From positions 124,001-188,000 of the forward strand of contig NZ_PJIQ01000008.1 in the NCBI RefSeq assembly GCF_002929745.1: 64,000 nucleotides of DNA. Reading direction: 5' to 3'. The position numbers and the translations under genes are program-made. This document shows, piece after piece, positions 27,719-35,832 of the stretch; the stretch's first letter is position 1; each line of letters begins with the position of its first letter. Source of the stretch: Arthrobacter sp. B1805 (GTDB taxonomy: Bacteria; Actinomycetota; Actinomycetes; Actinomycetales; Micrococcaceae). The notes under the pieces were generated by a model. That model ran no database searches and was not told the origin of the DNA. It saw only the letters and a program-made list of their open reading frames with translations.

Positions 27719-29712
27719 GACACCACTCCCCCGGCGTTCGAGGTCGGCTGCGCGGCGGGTGCAGCAGGTCGTTGATCCGTGCGGGTGGGCGAGGTTCCAG
27801 CCCTCTTCGTTCCCGCTGATCCAGGCTCCTTGGAGCCTGGCGCGCCGGGCGCTTCGGCGGTGATGCTGGTGTGGACCTGCGTGAAGCCGCCCTCGGTCTT
27901 CCACTTCTTCAGGCTCAGTTGCTGCGGGTCCAGGGGCGCAACCGACGTGTGGGAGATCTTCGGGTGCAGCGGCCGCGAGTCGCTCTCGCCGACGCCGATG
28001 AGGTCCTCGTGCATCTTCTCGCCGGGCCTCAGGCCGGTGAACACGATGTCGATGTCCTTGCCGGACATTGCGATCATCCGCTGGGCGACGTCGAGGATCC
28101 TGACCGGCTCGCCCATGTCGAGGATGAGGACCTCCCCTCCCCTGCCGATCGCGCCCGCCTGGACGACGAGCTGGCACGCTTCCGGGATGGTCATGAAGAA
28201 GCGCGTGACCTCGGGGTCCGTGACGGTGATCGGTCCGCCGTTGCGGATCTGCTCGGTGAACAGGGGCAGCATGGACCCGCGACTGCCGATCACATTGCCG
28301 AAACGCACGGAGACGTACTTCTGCCCGGTGCGCTCCGCATGCCAGGAGGTCAGCTTCTCCGAGACGCGCTTGGAATGCCCCAGGACGCTCGTCGGATCGG
28401 CAGCCTTGTCCGTCGAGATGTTGACGAAGTTGGTGACGCCGACCGCCGCCGCGGCCCGGAGCACGTTGAGCGAGCCCTGCACATTGGTCTTCCAGGCCTC
28501 CTCCGGGTACTGCTCCAGCAGGGAGACGTGCTTTAGTGCGGCGGCATGGAAGACGACCTGGGGCTTGCGGTCCTCGAAGATGTCCAGCAATGCGTCGGCG
28601 TCCCGGATGTCGGCCAGCACGGTGTCCCGTCCCGTCAGCAGTCCGCGGCCCGTCATGGAGATCTGGGTCGACTGCAGTCCGGTCTCGTCGCGGTCCAGCA
28701 TGATGAGCTCCGCCGGCTCGAACCCCGCGAGCTGGCGGCACAGCTCGGAACCGATCGAACCGCCTGCCCCGGTGACCAGGACGCGCTTGCCCGTGATGTA
28801 CCCGGCCACTTCGTCCGGGTGGATGTCCACGGGCCGGCGCCCGATGAGGTCTTCCACGGCCACCTCACGGAAATCCGCCATGCCCGCGCCCGCGGCGCCG
28901 AGCATGTCGCGCAGCGGCGGCAGGACGAGCACCTTGATGCCGAGGCCCGCCACCAGATCCGAGACCCGCCGCACCTGCGCGGCCTCGACCTCCGCGAAGG
29001 CGATCACGAGTACCGAGGCCTGGGTCCTCGCGACGATCTCGGGCAGGTCGTCGACACGTCCCAGCACGGGGACGGTGGACAGCCGCAGGTGCTTCTTCGC
29101 GGGATCGTCGTCGATGAGACCGACCGGGAAGTAGGGAGAGTCGGGATCCTGCATCATCCGGCCCACGAGTGAATTGCCGAGGAAGCCGGCTCCGTAGATA
29201 AGGGTCCGCTGGGCGTTCTCCCCCGGCTTGGCCTTGCTCTCGACGTACATGCGCTTGAGGTAGCGGGTAGCGGCAAGGAACATGCAGGCGAACGGGAACG
29301 CGATGATGCCGATGCTGCGCGGAACCTCGATCACGGTGAAGAACGCGACGCTGACGAGCACCAGGATCACGGCGACGAGCACGGCGACGACGACCAGGAG
29401 CCGCGCCTCGTGGAAGCTTCCGAAGCTGTACCTGCCGCGGTACAGGGCGAAACTGAGACCCACGAGCAGCTGGGCGATGACGGCGACGGCGCAGAACACC
29501 GCGATGCCCGGAACATTGACCTCCTTGACCAGGAGTTCGTAGCGCAGGATTAGTGCGAGGAGGATGGCGACGATCCAGGCGGCGGCGTCGAGCAGGTACT
29601 GCGACCACAGCCAGATCGCCGGCTTGTCGCCGGTGGATGCGCCTGCGGTGGAGCCTGGTGTCCGGGCGGGAGCCCGGCCTTCGTTGAGTCCCATGATTCC
29701 TAACGGTGTCAT
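27715..29712 (-). CDS. CapD/PglF-like nucleotide-sugar 4,6-dehydratase/epimerase, membrane-bound
   Basis: About 665 aa. The start could be the ATG at 29712 or the one at 29694, which has a TTAGGA upstream. Four hydrophobic segments (about residues 30-160) are followed by a Rossmann-like sensor domain (TLIYGAGFLGNSL) and then an extended SDR domain with KRVLVTGAGGSIGSELCRQ. The catalytic line reads VLGHSKRVSEK, so the usual YxxxK Tyr is Leu, in keeping with CapD/WbpM/PglF dehydratases that lack this Tyr. Product is likely a UDP-4-keto-6-deoxy or epimerised HexNAc for the glycan begun by the coupled wecA-like gene. The C-terminal 60 residues are Ala/Pro-rich. Confidence 0.87.
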   Translation of the reverse strand: MTPLGIMGLNEGRAPARTPGSTAGASTGDKPAIWLWSQYLLDAAAWIVAILLALILRYELLVKEVNVPGIAVFCAVAVIAQLLVGLSFALYRGRYSFGSFHEARLLVVVAVLVAVILVLVSVAFFTVIEVPRSIGIIAFPFACMFLAATRYLKRMYVESKAKPGENAQRTLIYGAGFLGNSLVGRMMQDPDSPYFPVGLIDDDPAKKHLRLSTVPVLGRVDDLPEIVARTQASVLVIAFAEVEAAQVRRVSDLVAGLGIKVLVLPPLRDMLGAAGAGMADFREVAVEDLIGRRPVDIHPDEVAGYITGKRVLVTGAGGSIGSELCRQLAGFEPAELIMLDRDETGLQSTQISMTGRGLLTGRDTVLADIRDADALLDIFEDRKPQVVFHAAALKHVSLLEQYPEEAWKTNVQGSLNVLRAAAAVGVTNFVNISTDKAADPTSVLGHSKRVSEKLTSWHAERTGQKYVSVRFGNVIGSRGSMLPLFTEQIRNGGPITVTDPEVTRFFMTIPEACQLVVQAGAIGRGGEVLILDMGEPVRILDVAQRMIAMSGKDIDIVFTGLRPGEKMHEDLIGVGESDSRPLHPKISHTSVAPLDPQQLSLKKWKTEGGFTQVHTSITAEAPGAPGSKEPGSAGTKRAGTSPTRTDQRPAAPAAQPTSNAGGVVS

Positions 29713-29902
29713 GCAGGCTGTCACCGCGCTCCGACCAGAATGAGCATCCGGCGGGGCAGGAACCTCCGGCACCGCTGGTGCCGGGCCCGGCCCGGCAGGG
29801 GTGGAGCACGGTGTAATAGACTGCTACTACCCGAGAATACTAACTGCACCACCCGTGCCGGACCCGATGCACGGTGCCATGGCGCGGCCCGGAAGGAACA
29901 CG

Positions 29903-30898
29903 TTGCACGTCGCTGACGCAAGCAATCCCCGCGTGTTCATCGTGATCACCACCTACAACCGCGCCACTCATCTGCAGGAACTCCTCAGCTCGATCGCCGG
30001 CCTCGATCCGGCCCCCGCCGGCGTCGTCGTCGTCGACAATGCGAGCACGGACAACACGGCGGAGGTGCTCGGCGCCCTCGACCTCCCGGTCCCTGTCATC
30101 GTCGAACGCCTGCCCCGCAACGTCGGCGGATCGGGCGGTTTCGCGGCCGGGGCGGCCCGCGCGCTGGACGAGGGCGCCGGGTGGCTCTGGCTCATGGATG
30201 ACGACGTCGTCGTGCTGCCGGACGCACTGGCCTCCTTCGCGCCCTGGATGCCCCGCTACTCCTGCATCCACGGCCGCCGCTACGACCACGCGGGTAACCC
30301 CTTCTTCTGGCAGCACATCCTCAATGAGACCATCGGAGTCCACCTGCCCGTCCGTGGGGACGTCTTCCAGCAGTCGCCCGTGTTCCACACCAATGTCGGC
30401 TGCTTCGAGGGAATGCTGGTGTCCGCGGACGTCGTCCGCGAGATCGGCCTGCCCGACGCACGGTTCTTCCTCAACGGCGATGATCTCACCTACGGCTGGC
30501 TCATCTCGCAGCGGTACCCGGTGGCCTACGTCGATGCTTTCGTCCTGCGGAAGACACGGGCGCAGCGCCAGGTGGACCTCGGAGTCCGACACCTCAACGA
30601 CTCGAGCGACCTGTCCAGGTTCTGCGGCATGCGCAACCGGGGTCACCTCGCGCGCTACCTGCAGCTCCACGGGCGCTACAGCAGGCTCGGTTTCGGCGTC
30701 GGAACCCTCCTGTCCGCTGCGAAGGAGATCATCCGGCTGGTCGCCGTCGAGCACTCACTCGCCGGCTCGTCGTCCGTGTGGCGCGGCTGGCGCGCCGCGC
30801 GGACCATCCTGCGTGATCCTGACTGGCAACCGGAGCCGCCCCTGGAGCCGCAGCCGCGACGGACGGCCGACGCCGACCGGCCGGGGGCGGCACGATGA
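29903..30898 (+). CDS. Glycosyltransferase family 2 (GlfT/rhamnosyltransferase-like)
   Basis: 331 aa from a TTG at 29903, which has a strong GGAAGGA 5 bases upstream; in-frame ATGs at 29867 and 29879 lack one. N-terminal GT-A fold: FIVITTYNRATHL, VVVDNASTDNTAEVL, NVGGSGGFAAGAARAL and the acidic metal site WLWLMDDDVVVL. The C-terminus has FFLNGDDLTYGWLISQRYPVAY (acceptor/base region) and RFCGMRNRGHLARYL. This resembles GlfT2-type galactofuranosyl/rhamnosyl transferases. It overlaps the following epimerase gene by 4 bases (ATGA). Confidence 0.88.
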   Translation: MHVADASNPRVFIVITTYNRATHLQELLSSIAGLDPAPAGVVVVDNASTDNTAEVLGALDLPVPVIVERLPRNVGGSGGFAAGAARALDEGAGWLWLMDDDVVVLPDALASFAPWMPRYSCIHGRRYDHAGNPFFWQHILNETIGVHLPVRGDVFQQSPVFHTNVGCFEGMLVSADVVREIGLPDARFFLNGDDLTYGWLISQRYPVAYVDAFVLRKTRAQRQVDLGVRHLNDSSDLSRFCGMRNRGHLARYLQLHGRYSRLGFGVGTLLSAAKEIIRLVAVEHSLAGSSSVWRGWRAARTILRDPDWQPEPPLEPQPRRTADADRPGAAR

Positions 30899-31839
30899 GC
30901 TGGCTCGTCCTCGGCGGTACCGGCTTCGTCGGCTCCGCCGTGCTGCACGCCCTGCATTCCGCCGGTTTCGAAGCGCACGCTGCCCGGGCGCCACGCCTGA
31001 CGACGGCGGCGGACACTCCCACTGCCCTTCTCGAGGCCGCGGCGGTCATCGACATCACGGAACTGCTGGCCGCGATCCGCGGTCACGACGTCGTCGTCAA
31101 TGCGGCAGGACTGGCAACACCGTCCTCGGCCGGAGGCGACGGCCTGCTCGGGGCGAACGCCCTGCTTCCCGCGGTCGTCGCCCGCGCCGCTGCAGCGGCG
31201 GGCGCCCGGCGCGTCATCCACCTGAGCAGTGCCGCCGTGCAGGGGCGGACGCCGGTCCTGGACGAGACCGACGCCGTCCGGCCCTTCTCCGCGTACTCGC
31301 GCAGCAAGGCGCTCGGTGAGCAGGCACTGGCCCTGGCTGCGGACCGGGAACCCGCGGTATCGGTCGTCACGATCCGCGCCACGTCGGTGCAGGGACAGGG
31401 ACGACCGACGACGACGGCACTCGTGCGGCTCGCCCGTTCTCCGCTGGCGTCGGTGGCTTCACCCGGAGACGCGGCATCGCCGATCACGTCCGTCGACGCG
31501 CTCGCCGAACTGGTGTTCGCCGTCGGCCGGCACGAGGGCCCTCTTCCGGCCCGGGTGCTGCAGCCCTGGGAGGGACTCACTGTCCGGTCGGTGCTCGAAG
31601 CGGCCGGCGGGCATCCGCGCGTCCTGCCTGCCGGGTTGTGCAGGATCGCGGTCGGGATCGGATATGCACTGTCAGCCCTGGTCCGCGGGCGCCTCGACGG
31701 TCATGTCCGGCGGGCCGAACTCATGTGGTTCGGGCAGGACCAGGTGGCGGGTTGGGCCACCGACCACGGCCTCGAACCGACGGCGAGGGTGCAGTCCGTA
31801 CTCGCCGCGGCAGCAGGGGCGCGGTCGGACGCCGCCTGA
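30895..31839 (+). CDS. NAD-dependent epimerase/dehydratase family protein
   Basis: 314 aa extended SDR. It starts MSWLVLGGTGFVGSAVLHAL (Rossmann GxxGxxG), with IHLSSAAVQG and the catalytic pair in PFSAYSRSKALGE (YxxxK). The C-terminal substrate domain is less conserved. Coupled by ATGA overlap to the GT2 gene, it probably makes or modifies the sugar nucleotide used by that enzyme, or a lipid-linked sugar (inference). It is convergent with the Sua5-like gene, 22 bases away. Confidence 0.85.
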   Translation: MSWLVLGGTGFVGSAVLHALHSAGFEAHAARAPRLTTAADTPTALLEAAAVIDITELLAAIRGHDVVVNAAGLATPSSAGGDGLLGANALLPAVVARAAAAAGARRVIHLSSAAVQGRTPVLDETDAVRPFSAYSRSKALGEQALALAADREPAVSVVTIRATSVQGQGRPTTTALVRLARSPLASVASPGDAASPITSVDALAELVFAVGRHEGPLPARVLQPWEGLTVRSVLEAAGGHPRVLPAGLCRIAVGIGYALSALVRGRLDGHVRRAELMWFGQDQVAGWATDHGLEPTARVQSVLAAAAGARSDAA

Positions 31840-31861
31840 CCCTGGCCCACCTGCCGGTCCG

Positions 31862-32551
31862 CTACCGATCCCGCCGGATGCTTTCTTCCCCGTCGATGCC
31901 GTCGATCCCGACGACTCCTGGAACGACCTCGCGCAGGCGCTCCAGCGACAGCGTGCCCTGGCGAACGACGCGCAGTACCTCGCCGGTCGCGTCCACGATC
32001 GTGGAGCCCGTCCCGTCGCCGGACGTTCGCGGCCCGGCGTCGAGGTACACACTCACGGACTCGGCGAGCTGGGCTGCGGCATCCGCTGCCGTCGTCGCGG
32101 CGGGCTGACCGGTCCGGTTCGCGGAGGACACGGCGAGCGGGCCCGTGAGCGTGAGCAGTTCCAGGGCGACGTCGTCGTCCGGCATGCGCAGGGCAACCGT
32201 TCCCAGGGTGTCCCCGAGGTCCCAGGTCAGGGAGGGCTGCGCGTGGAAGATCAGCGTGAGGCCGCCGGGCCAGAACGCCTCCGCGAGCCTGCGGGCATCC
32301 GGGTGGACGTCCGTCGCGAGGCCGTCGAGTGTCTGGATCCGCGGAATGAGGACGGGCGGCGGCATGTTCCGGCCCCGGCCCTTGGAGGCTAGCAGCGTGG
32401 CGACCGCCTGCGGGGAGAAGGCGTCCGCGCCGATCCCGTACACCGTGTCGGTCGGCAGGACGACACACTGCTTGAGCGACACGGCGCGCTGGGCCGCAGC
32501 GAGTCCTTCCGTGCGCTGGGCGGGATCTGAGCAGTCGTAGCTAGTGGTCAC
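31862..32551 (-). CDS. tsaC: L-threonylcarbamoyladenylate synthase (Sua5/YrdC/TsaC)
   Basis: 229 aa. It makes threonylcarbamoyl-AMP from Thr, bicarbonate and ATP for tRNA t6A37. Motifs: CVVLPTDTVYGIGADAFSPQAV, the basic KGRGRNMPPPVLIP strip, WPGGLTLIF, GTVALRMPDDDVAL, PLAVSSANRTGQPA and STIVDATG. The GTG start at 32551 has GGAAGGA 9 bases upstream; the frame continues upstream without features. It is a single-domain protein of YrdC length, not the longer Sua5. Position after prmC is the usual actinobacterial one, here with a GT2 gene inserted between. Confidence 0.9.
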   Translation of the reverse strand: MTTSYDCSDPAQRTEGLAAAQRAVSLKQCVVLPTDTVYGIGADAFSPQAVATLLASKGRGRNMPPPVLIPRIQTLDGLATDVHPDARRLAEAFWPGGLTLIFHAQPSLTWDLGDTLGTVALRMPDDDVALELLTLTGPLAVSSANRTGQPAATTAADAAAQLAESVSVYLDAGPRTSGDGTGSTIVDATGEVLRVVRQGTLSLERLREVVPGVVGIDGIDGEESIRRDR

Positions 32552-32648
32552 GGGTTCATCCTTCCATTCCCGGCGGGGACTCTGCACATCGCGATCCTGC
32601 TGCGTTCCACCAGCCCCTGATCCGATCGGCGGAGCCCCTTCTGAAGCA

Positions 32649-33644
32649 TCAGGCCGACGGCGGCGGACCGAATCCCGAGCCGCGAAGCCCGGCGGAATAC
32701 GCGGCGAACCAGGCACGCAGTCCCTTGAGGTCACCGTGAGTGAGGAAGTAATAGGGGAACCCGATGACGTCGGCGCCGAACCATCGGAGGTTACGGTACT
32801 TCCGGGCGAGGTAGGCCCGATTGCGGAAGTAGGAGAAACGCTTGAACTCGCCGTCCGGGATGACCGGGGTGATGAACCCACCGAAGATCGGCTTCATTTC
32901 CGACCAGGTGGCAGGGTGCCGGACAGCCACCGTGGCCAGCGTGCCGTACTTCAGGCCCGCCCTGCGGACACGTGCGAGGAAATCCACCTCGTCGCCGCGG
33001 ATGAAGAACTTCATGTCCGGCAATCCGATCCTAGAGAACACGTCCGCACGGATCAGTGCACCGTTGAAGAAGTGCACCATGTTGGGCAGGTACCCCATCG
33101 GCTCCAGGACGGCGCGGTCGTTCGTGAGCAGTCCGTTGATACGGAAGTTGAAGGACAGCCGGGTCGGGTCCGAGGTCGCGGCCACCAGCGGGCTCACGAT
33201 GTCCAGATCGTGCTCGTGGGCCGCGCGGAGCAACTCGGCGAGGCACCGCTCGTCCTCCGGGTGGCCGTCGTCGTCCATCAGCCAGATCCACTGCGCACCG
33301 CTTGCGATGGCCGCGAGGATGGCGAAGGCGAAACCGCCGGCACCGCCCAGGTTGGCCTCGGAGCGCAGGTAGTGGATCGGGGCTCCGGCCTCCCCTGCAG
33401 GGCCGGAGTTCGCCGCACGTGCCGCGTCGACCACGGCGGTCGCCGGCTGCGTGCCCGAGTCCACCAGCGCCACGGTCCGGATCGGTGCACTCTGCACCGC
33501 CAGGGAGCGCAGGAGTTGTGCCAGCTCCTCGTGGCGGTCGTAGGTGACGGCCGCGACGGCAACGGTGTCGGTGATGCCGTCGCCGGCGCCGTCGGCCCTG
33601 TCGCTGGCGCCGTCGCTGGAAGCGTCCGTGGTGCGGTCCGTCAT
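32649..33644 (-). CDS. Glycosyltransferase family 2
   Basis: 331 aa, ATG at 33644 in an ATGA overlap with the prmC stop. After a short acidic Ser/Asp-rich N-terminus (about residues 1-24) come VAVAAVTYDRHEELAQLLRSL, ANLGGAGGFAFAILAA, the metal site WIWLMDDDGHPEDERC and FFIRGDEVDFLARVRRAG. The C-terminus SYFRNRAYLARKYRNLRWF resembles the other GT2 in this window. It is the same GlfT2/rhamnosyl-like branch, so both probably act on one polymer. Translational coupling to a release-factor methylase is odd and looks like a lineage-specific insertion. Confidence 0.87.
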   Translation of the reverse strand: MTDRTTDASSDGASDRADGAGDGITDTVAVAAVTYDRHEELAQLLRSLAVQSAPIRTVALVDSGTQPATAVVDAARAANSGPAGEAGAPIHYLRSEANLGGAGGFAFAILAAIASGAQWIWLMDDDGHPEDERCLAELLRAAHEHDLDIVSPLVAATSDPTRLSFNFRINGLLTNDRAVLEPMGYLPNMVHFFNGALIRADVFSRIGLPDMKFFIRGDEVDFLARVRRAGLKYGTLATVAVRHPATWSEMKPIFGGFITPVIPDGEFKRFSYFRNRAYLARKYRNLRWFGADVIGFPYYFLTHGDLKGLRAWFAAYSAGLRGSGFGPPPSA

Positions 33645-34513
33645 CGTGCTGCCTTTCGGGTCGGGTCCAGCGGGACCGGGGTGGGATCGAGCACGGCGCT
33701 GGTCGCCCTGTCGCGGCCGCTGAGGTCCTGGTGGGTCGAGATCGACGTCCACACTCCCGCCTGCTCGAGGAACGAGGCGACCCAGGGTGCCTGCACCTCC
33801 GCATGCTCCATGACGAAGTAGCCACCCACCCGGAGGAGGCGAGCCGCCGAAGCAGCGGCCGCACGGGGCAGCTGCATGCCGTCCGCTCCCCCGCCGTAGA
33901 GCGCCATCTGCGGATCGTGCTCCGCCACCTCGGGCTCGTTGGGCACCGCGTCCGCGGGGATGTAGGGCGGATTGGACACGACGATGTCGAAGGTGCCGTC
34001 GTGCTCGGGGAGCGCCGTGGCCAGATCGCCCTGGACGAGCCGCACCCCGAACGGCGCCAGATTGGGACCGGCCCAGGCCAGCGCGAGGTCGCTGAGTTCG
34101 ACGGCGTGGACGTCCGCGCCGGGCACTTCGTCGGCGACCGCCGCCGCGATCGCTCCGGATCCGGTCCCCAGATCCACGATCTTCGGATTCTGCAGCCCGG
34201 CTGCACGGTCGATGACCAGCTGCGCGACGGTCTCGGTCTCGGGCCGCGGCACGAAGACGCCAGGCCCGACGGCGAGTTCGACGCGCCGGAAGGACGCGGT
34301 GCCGGTGAGGTGCTGCAGCGGCACGCGGCGGGCGCGCTCGTCGACGATTTCCTCGAAGCCCGCCGGCGTCTCCGCCCCGGTCAGCGCCAGGGCGCGCAGC
34401 CGGCCGCGGGAGACCCCGAGGAGGTGGGCGGCGAGGAGCTCGGCATCCACGCGGGGGCTGGGCACGCCGGCCTCGCGCAGCCGCCGCTCGGCTGCCCGCA
34501 GGGCTTCCTCCAC
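33641..34513 (-). CDS. prmC: Peptide chain release factor N5-glutamine methyltransferase
   Basis: 290 aa SAM-dependent enzyme that methylates the Gln of the GGQ motif in RF1 and RF2. N-terminal helical release-factor-binding domain (EEALRAAERRLREAGVPSPRVDAELLAAHLLG, RVPLQHLTGTASFRR). SAM motif VDLGTGSGAIAAAVADEVPGADVHAVELS and the active-site VVSNPPYIP. GTG start at 34513, 2 bases after the prfA stop. It directly follows its substrate gene. Its stop overlaps the GT2 start. Confidence 0.94.
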   Translation of the reverse strand: MEEALRAAERRLREAGVPSPRVDAELLAAHLLGVSRGRLRALALTGAETPAGFEEIVDERARRVPLQHLTGTASFRRVELAVGPGVFVPRPETETVAQLVIDRAAGLQNPKIVDLGTGSGAIAAAVADEVPGADVHAVELSDLALAWAGPNLAPFGVRLVQGDLATALPEHDGTFDIVVSNPPYIPADAVPNEPEVAEHDPQMALYGGGADGMQLPRAAAASAARLLRVGGYFVMEHAEVQAPWVASFLEQAGVWTSISTHQDLSGRDRATSAVLDPTPVPLDPTRKAAR

Positions 34514-34515
34514 TC

Positions 34516-35595
34516 CTACTCGTCCGAGCCGATGGCGTCCAGGCGTGCCTGCTCGTCCATCTCGATCGCGGACTGCACCACGGGCTCGAGCTCGCCGTTC
34601 ATGACGGCATCGAGGTTGTAGGCCTTGTAGCCCGTGCGGTGGTCGGCGATGCGGTTCTCCGGGTAGTTGTAGGTGCGGATACGCTCCGAGCGGTCCATGG
34701 TGCGGATCTGCGACTTCCGGATGTCCGAGTTCGCGGCATCGATCTTCTCCTGCTCGTGCGCCAGGATGCGTGAACGGAGAACCCGCATCGCTGCTTCGCG
34801 GTTCTGCAGCTGCGACTTTTCGTTCTGCATCGCGACGACGATCCCGGTGGGAAGGTGGGTGATGCGCACGGCGGAGTCCGTGGTGTTGACGGACTGCCCA
34901 CCGGGCCCCGAGGACCGGTAGACGTCGATCTTCAGGTCGTTCTGGCTGATCTCGACCTCTTCCGGCTCGTCGACCTCGGGCAGCACGAGGACGCCTGCCG
35001 CCGAGGTGTGGATGCGGCCCTGCGATTCGGTGACCGGCACGCGCTGCACGCGGTGCACGCCGCCTTCGAACTTGAGCCGGGCATAGACGCCCTCGGCAGG
35101 ATCGTTCGAGGACCCCTTGATGGCCATCTGGACGTCCTTGTAGCCGCCGAGGTCGGACTCGTTCGCCGAGATGAGCTCGGTCTTCCAGCCCCGGGACTCG
35201 GCGTACCGCGCGTACATCCGCAGCAGGTCGCCGGCGAACAGGGCGGCCTCGTCGCCACCCTCGCCACCCTTGACCTCGATGATGACGTTGCGGCCGTCGT
35301 TGGGGTCGCGCGGGATCAGCAGGCGGCGCAGTCGCTCCTGCGCCGTCGCGAGCTGCTCCTGCAGCACAGGCACCTCTGCAGCGAACTCGGGGTCCTCGGA
35401 CGCCATCGAGCGGGCCGCCTCGAGGTCGTCGTTGAGGGCGGCCCATTGGTTGTGCGCGTCGACGATGCGGCCGAGCTCCGCGTACCGCCGGCCGAGCTTC
35501 CGTGCCAGCGCCTGGTCGGTGTGCACAGCGGGATCGGCGAGCTGGTCCTGCAGCTCGGAGTGTTCGTCGAGCAGCCCCTGGATGGACTCAAACAT
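34516..35595 (-). CDS. prfA: Peptide chain release factor 1
   Basis: 359 aa RF1, which terminates translation at UAA and UAG. The GGQ loop is in [17 protein letters not shown] and the domain-2 region includes [20 protein letters not shown]. The ATG at 35595 ([15 protein letters not shown]) has AAAGAGGT upstream; the open frame to 35679 is not conserved-looking. It precedes prmC by 2 bases and follows rho across a 237-base gap holding a strong hairpin. In mycobacteria rpmE sits in that gap, but not here. Confidence 0.95.
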   Translation of the reverse strand: MFESIQGLLDEHSELQDQLADPAVHTDQALARKLGRRYAELGRIVDAHNQWAALNDDLEAARSMASEDPEFAAEVPVLQEQLATAQERLRRLLIPRDPNDGRNVIIEVKGGEGGDEAALFAGDLLRMYARYAESRGWKTELISANESDLGGYKDVQMAIKGSSNDPAEGVYARLKFEGGVHRVQRVPVTESQGRIHTSAAGVLVLPEVDEPEEVEISQNDLKIDVYRSSGPGGQSVNTTDSAVRITHLPTGIVVAMQNEKSQLQNREAAMRVLRSRILAHEQEKIDAANSDIRKSQIRTMDRSERIRTYNYPENRIADHRTGYKAYNLDAVMNGELEPVVQSAIEMDEQARLDAIGSDE

Positions 35596-35730
35596 CGGGT
35601 GTACCTCTTTCGGCTTGTGCAGCCAGTCTACGAAGGACGGGACGGCGGGACCGACCGGGTCGCGGCCGAGCGGTGTCATGCCTGTCGTCCCGGCGCCGGT
35701 CGTTCCTCCCGGCGCGTGGGCTTAAGCAGG

Positions 35731-35828
35731 AAACCGCCCTGGAACGGGCCACCGAACCCGTCGCACCCGGCAGGCAGTCCTGCCTGCCGGGTGGTGTCGA
35801 GTCATGGCCGCGTTCCGGGCGGTTCCGT
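35731..35828 (-). terminator. Nested strong hairpins after rho
   Basis: Inner perfect 13-base stem CACCCGGCAGGCA (35764-35776) / TGCCTGCCGGGTG (35781-35793) with loop GTCC. An outer arm AACCGCCCTGGAACG near 35733-35747 pairs, with one bulge, with CGTTCCGGGCGGTT near 35812-35825. It lies about 5 bases after the rho stop (35833) and before prfA. No T-run follows on the minus strand, which is common for actinobacterial terminators. Confidence 0.75.
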
Positions 35829-35832
35829 GGTG

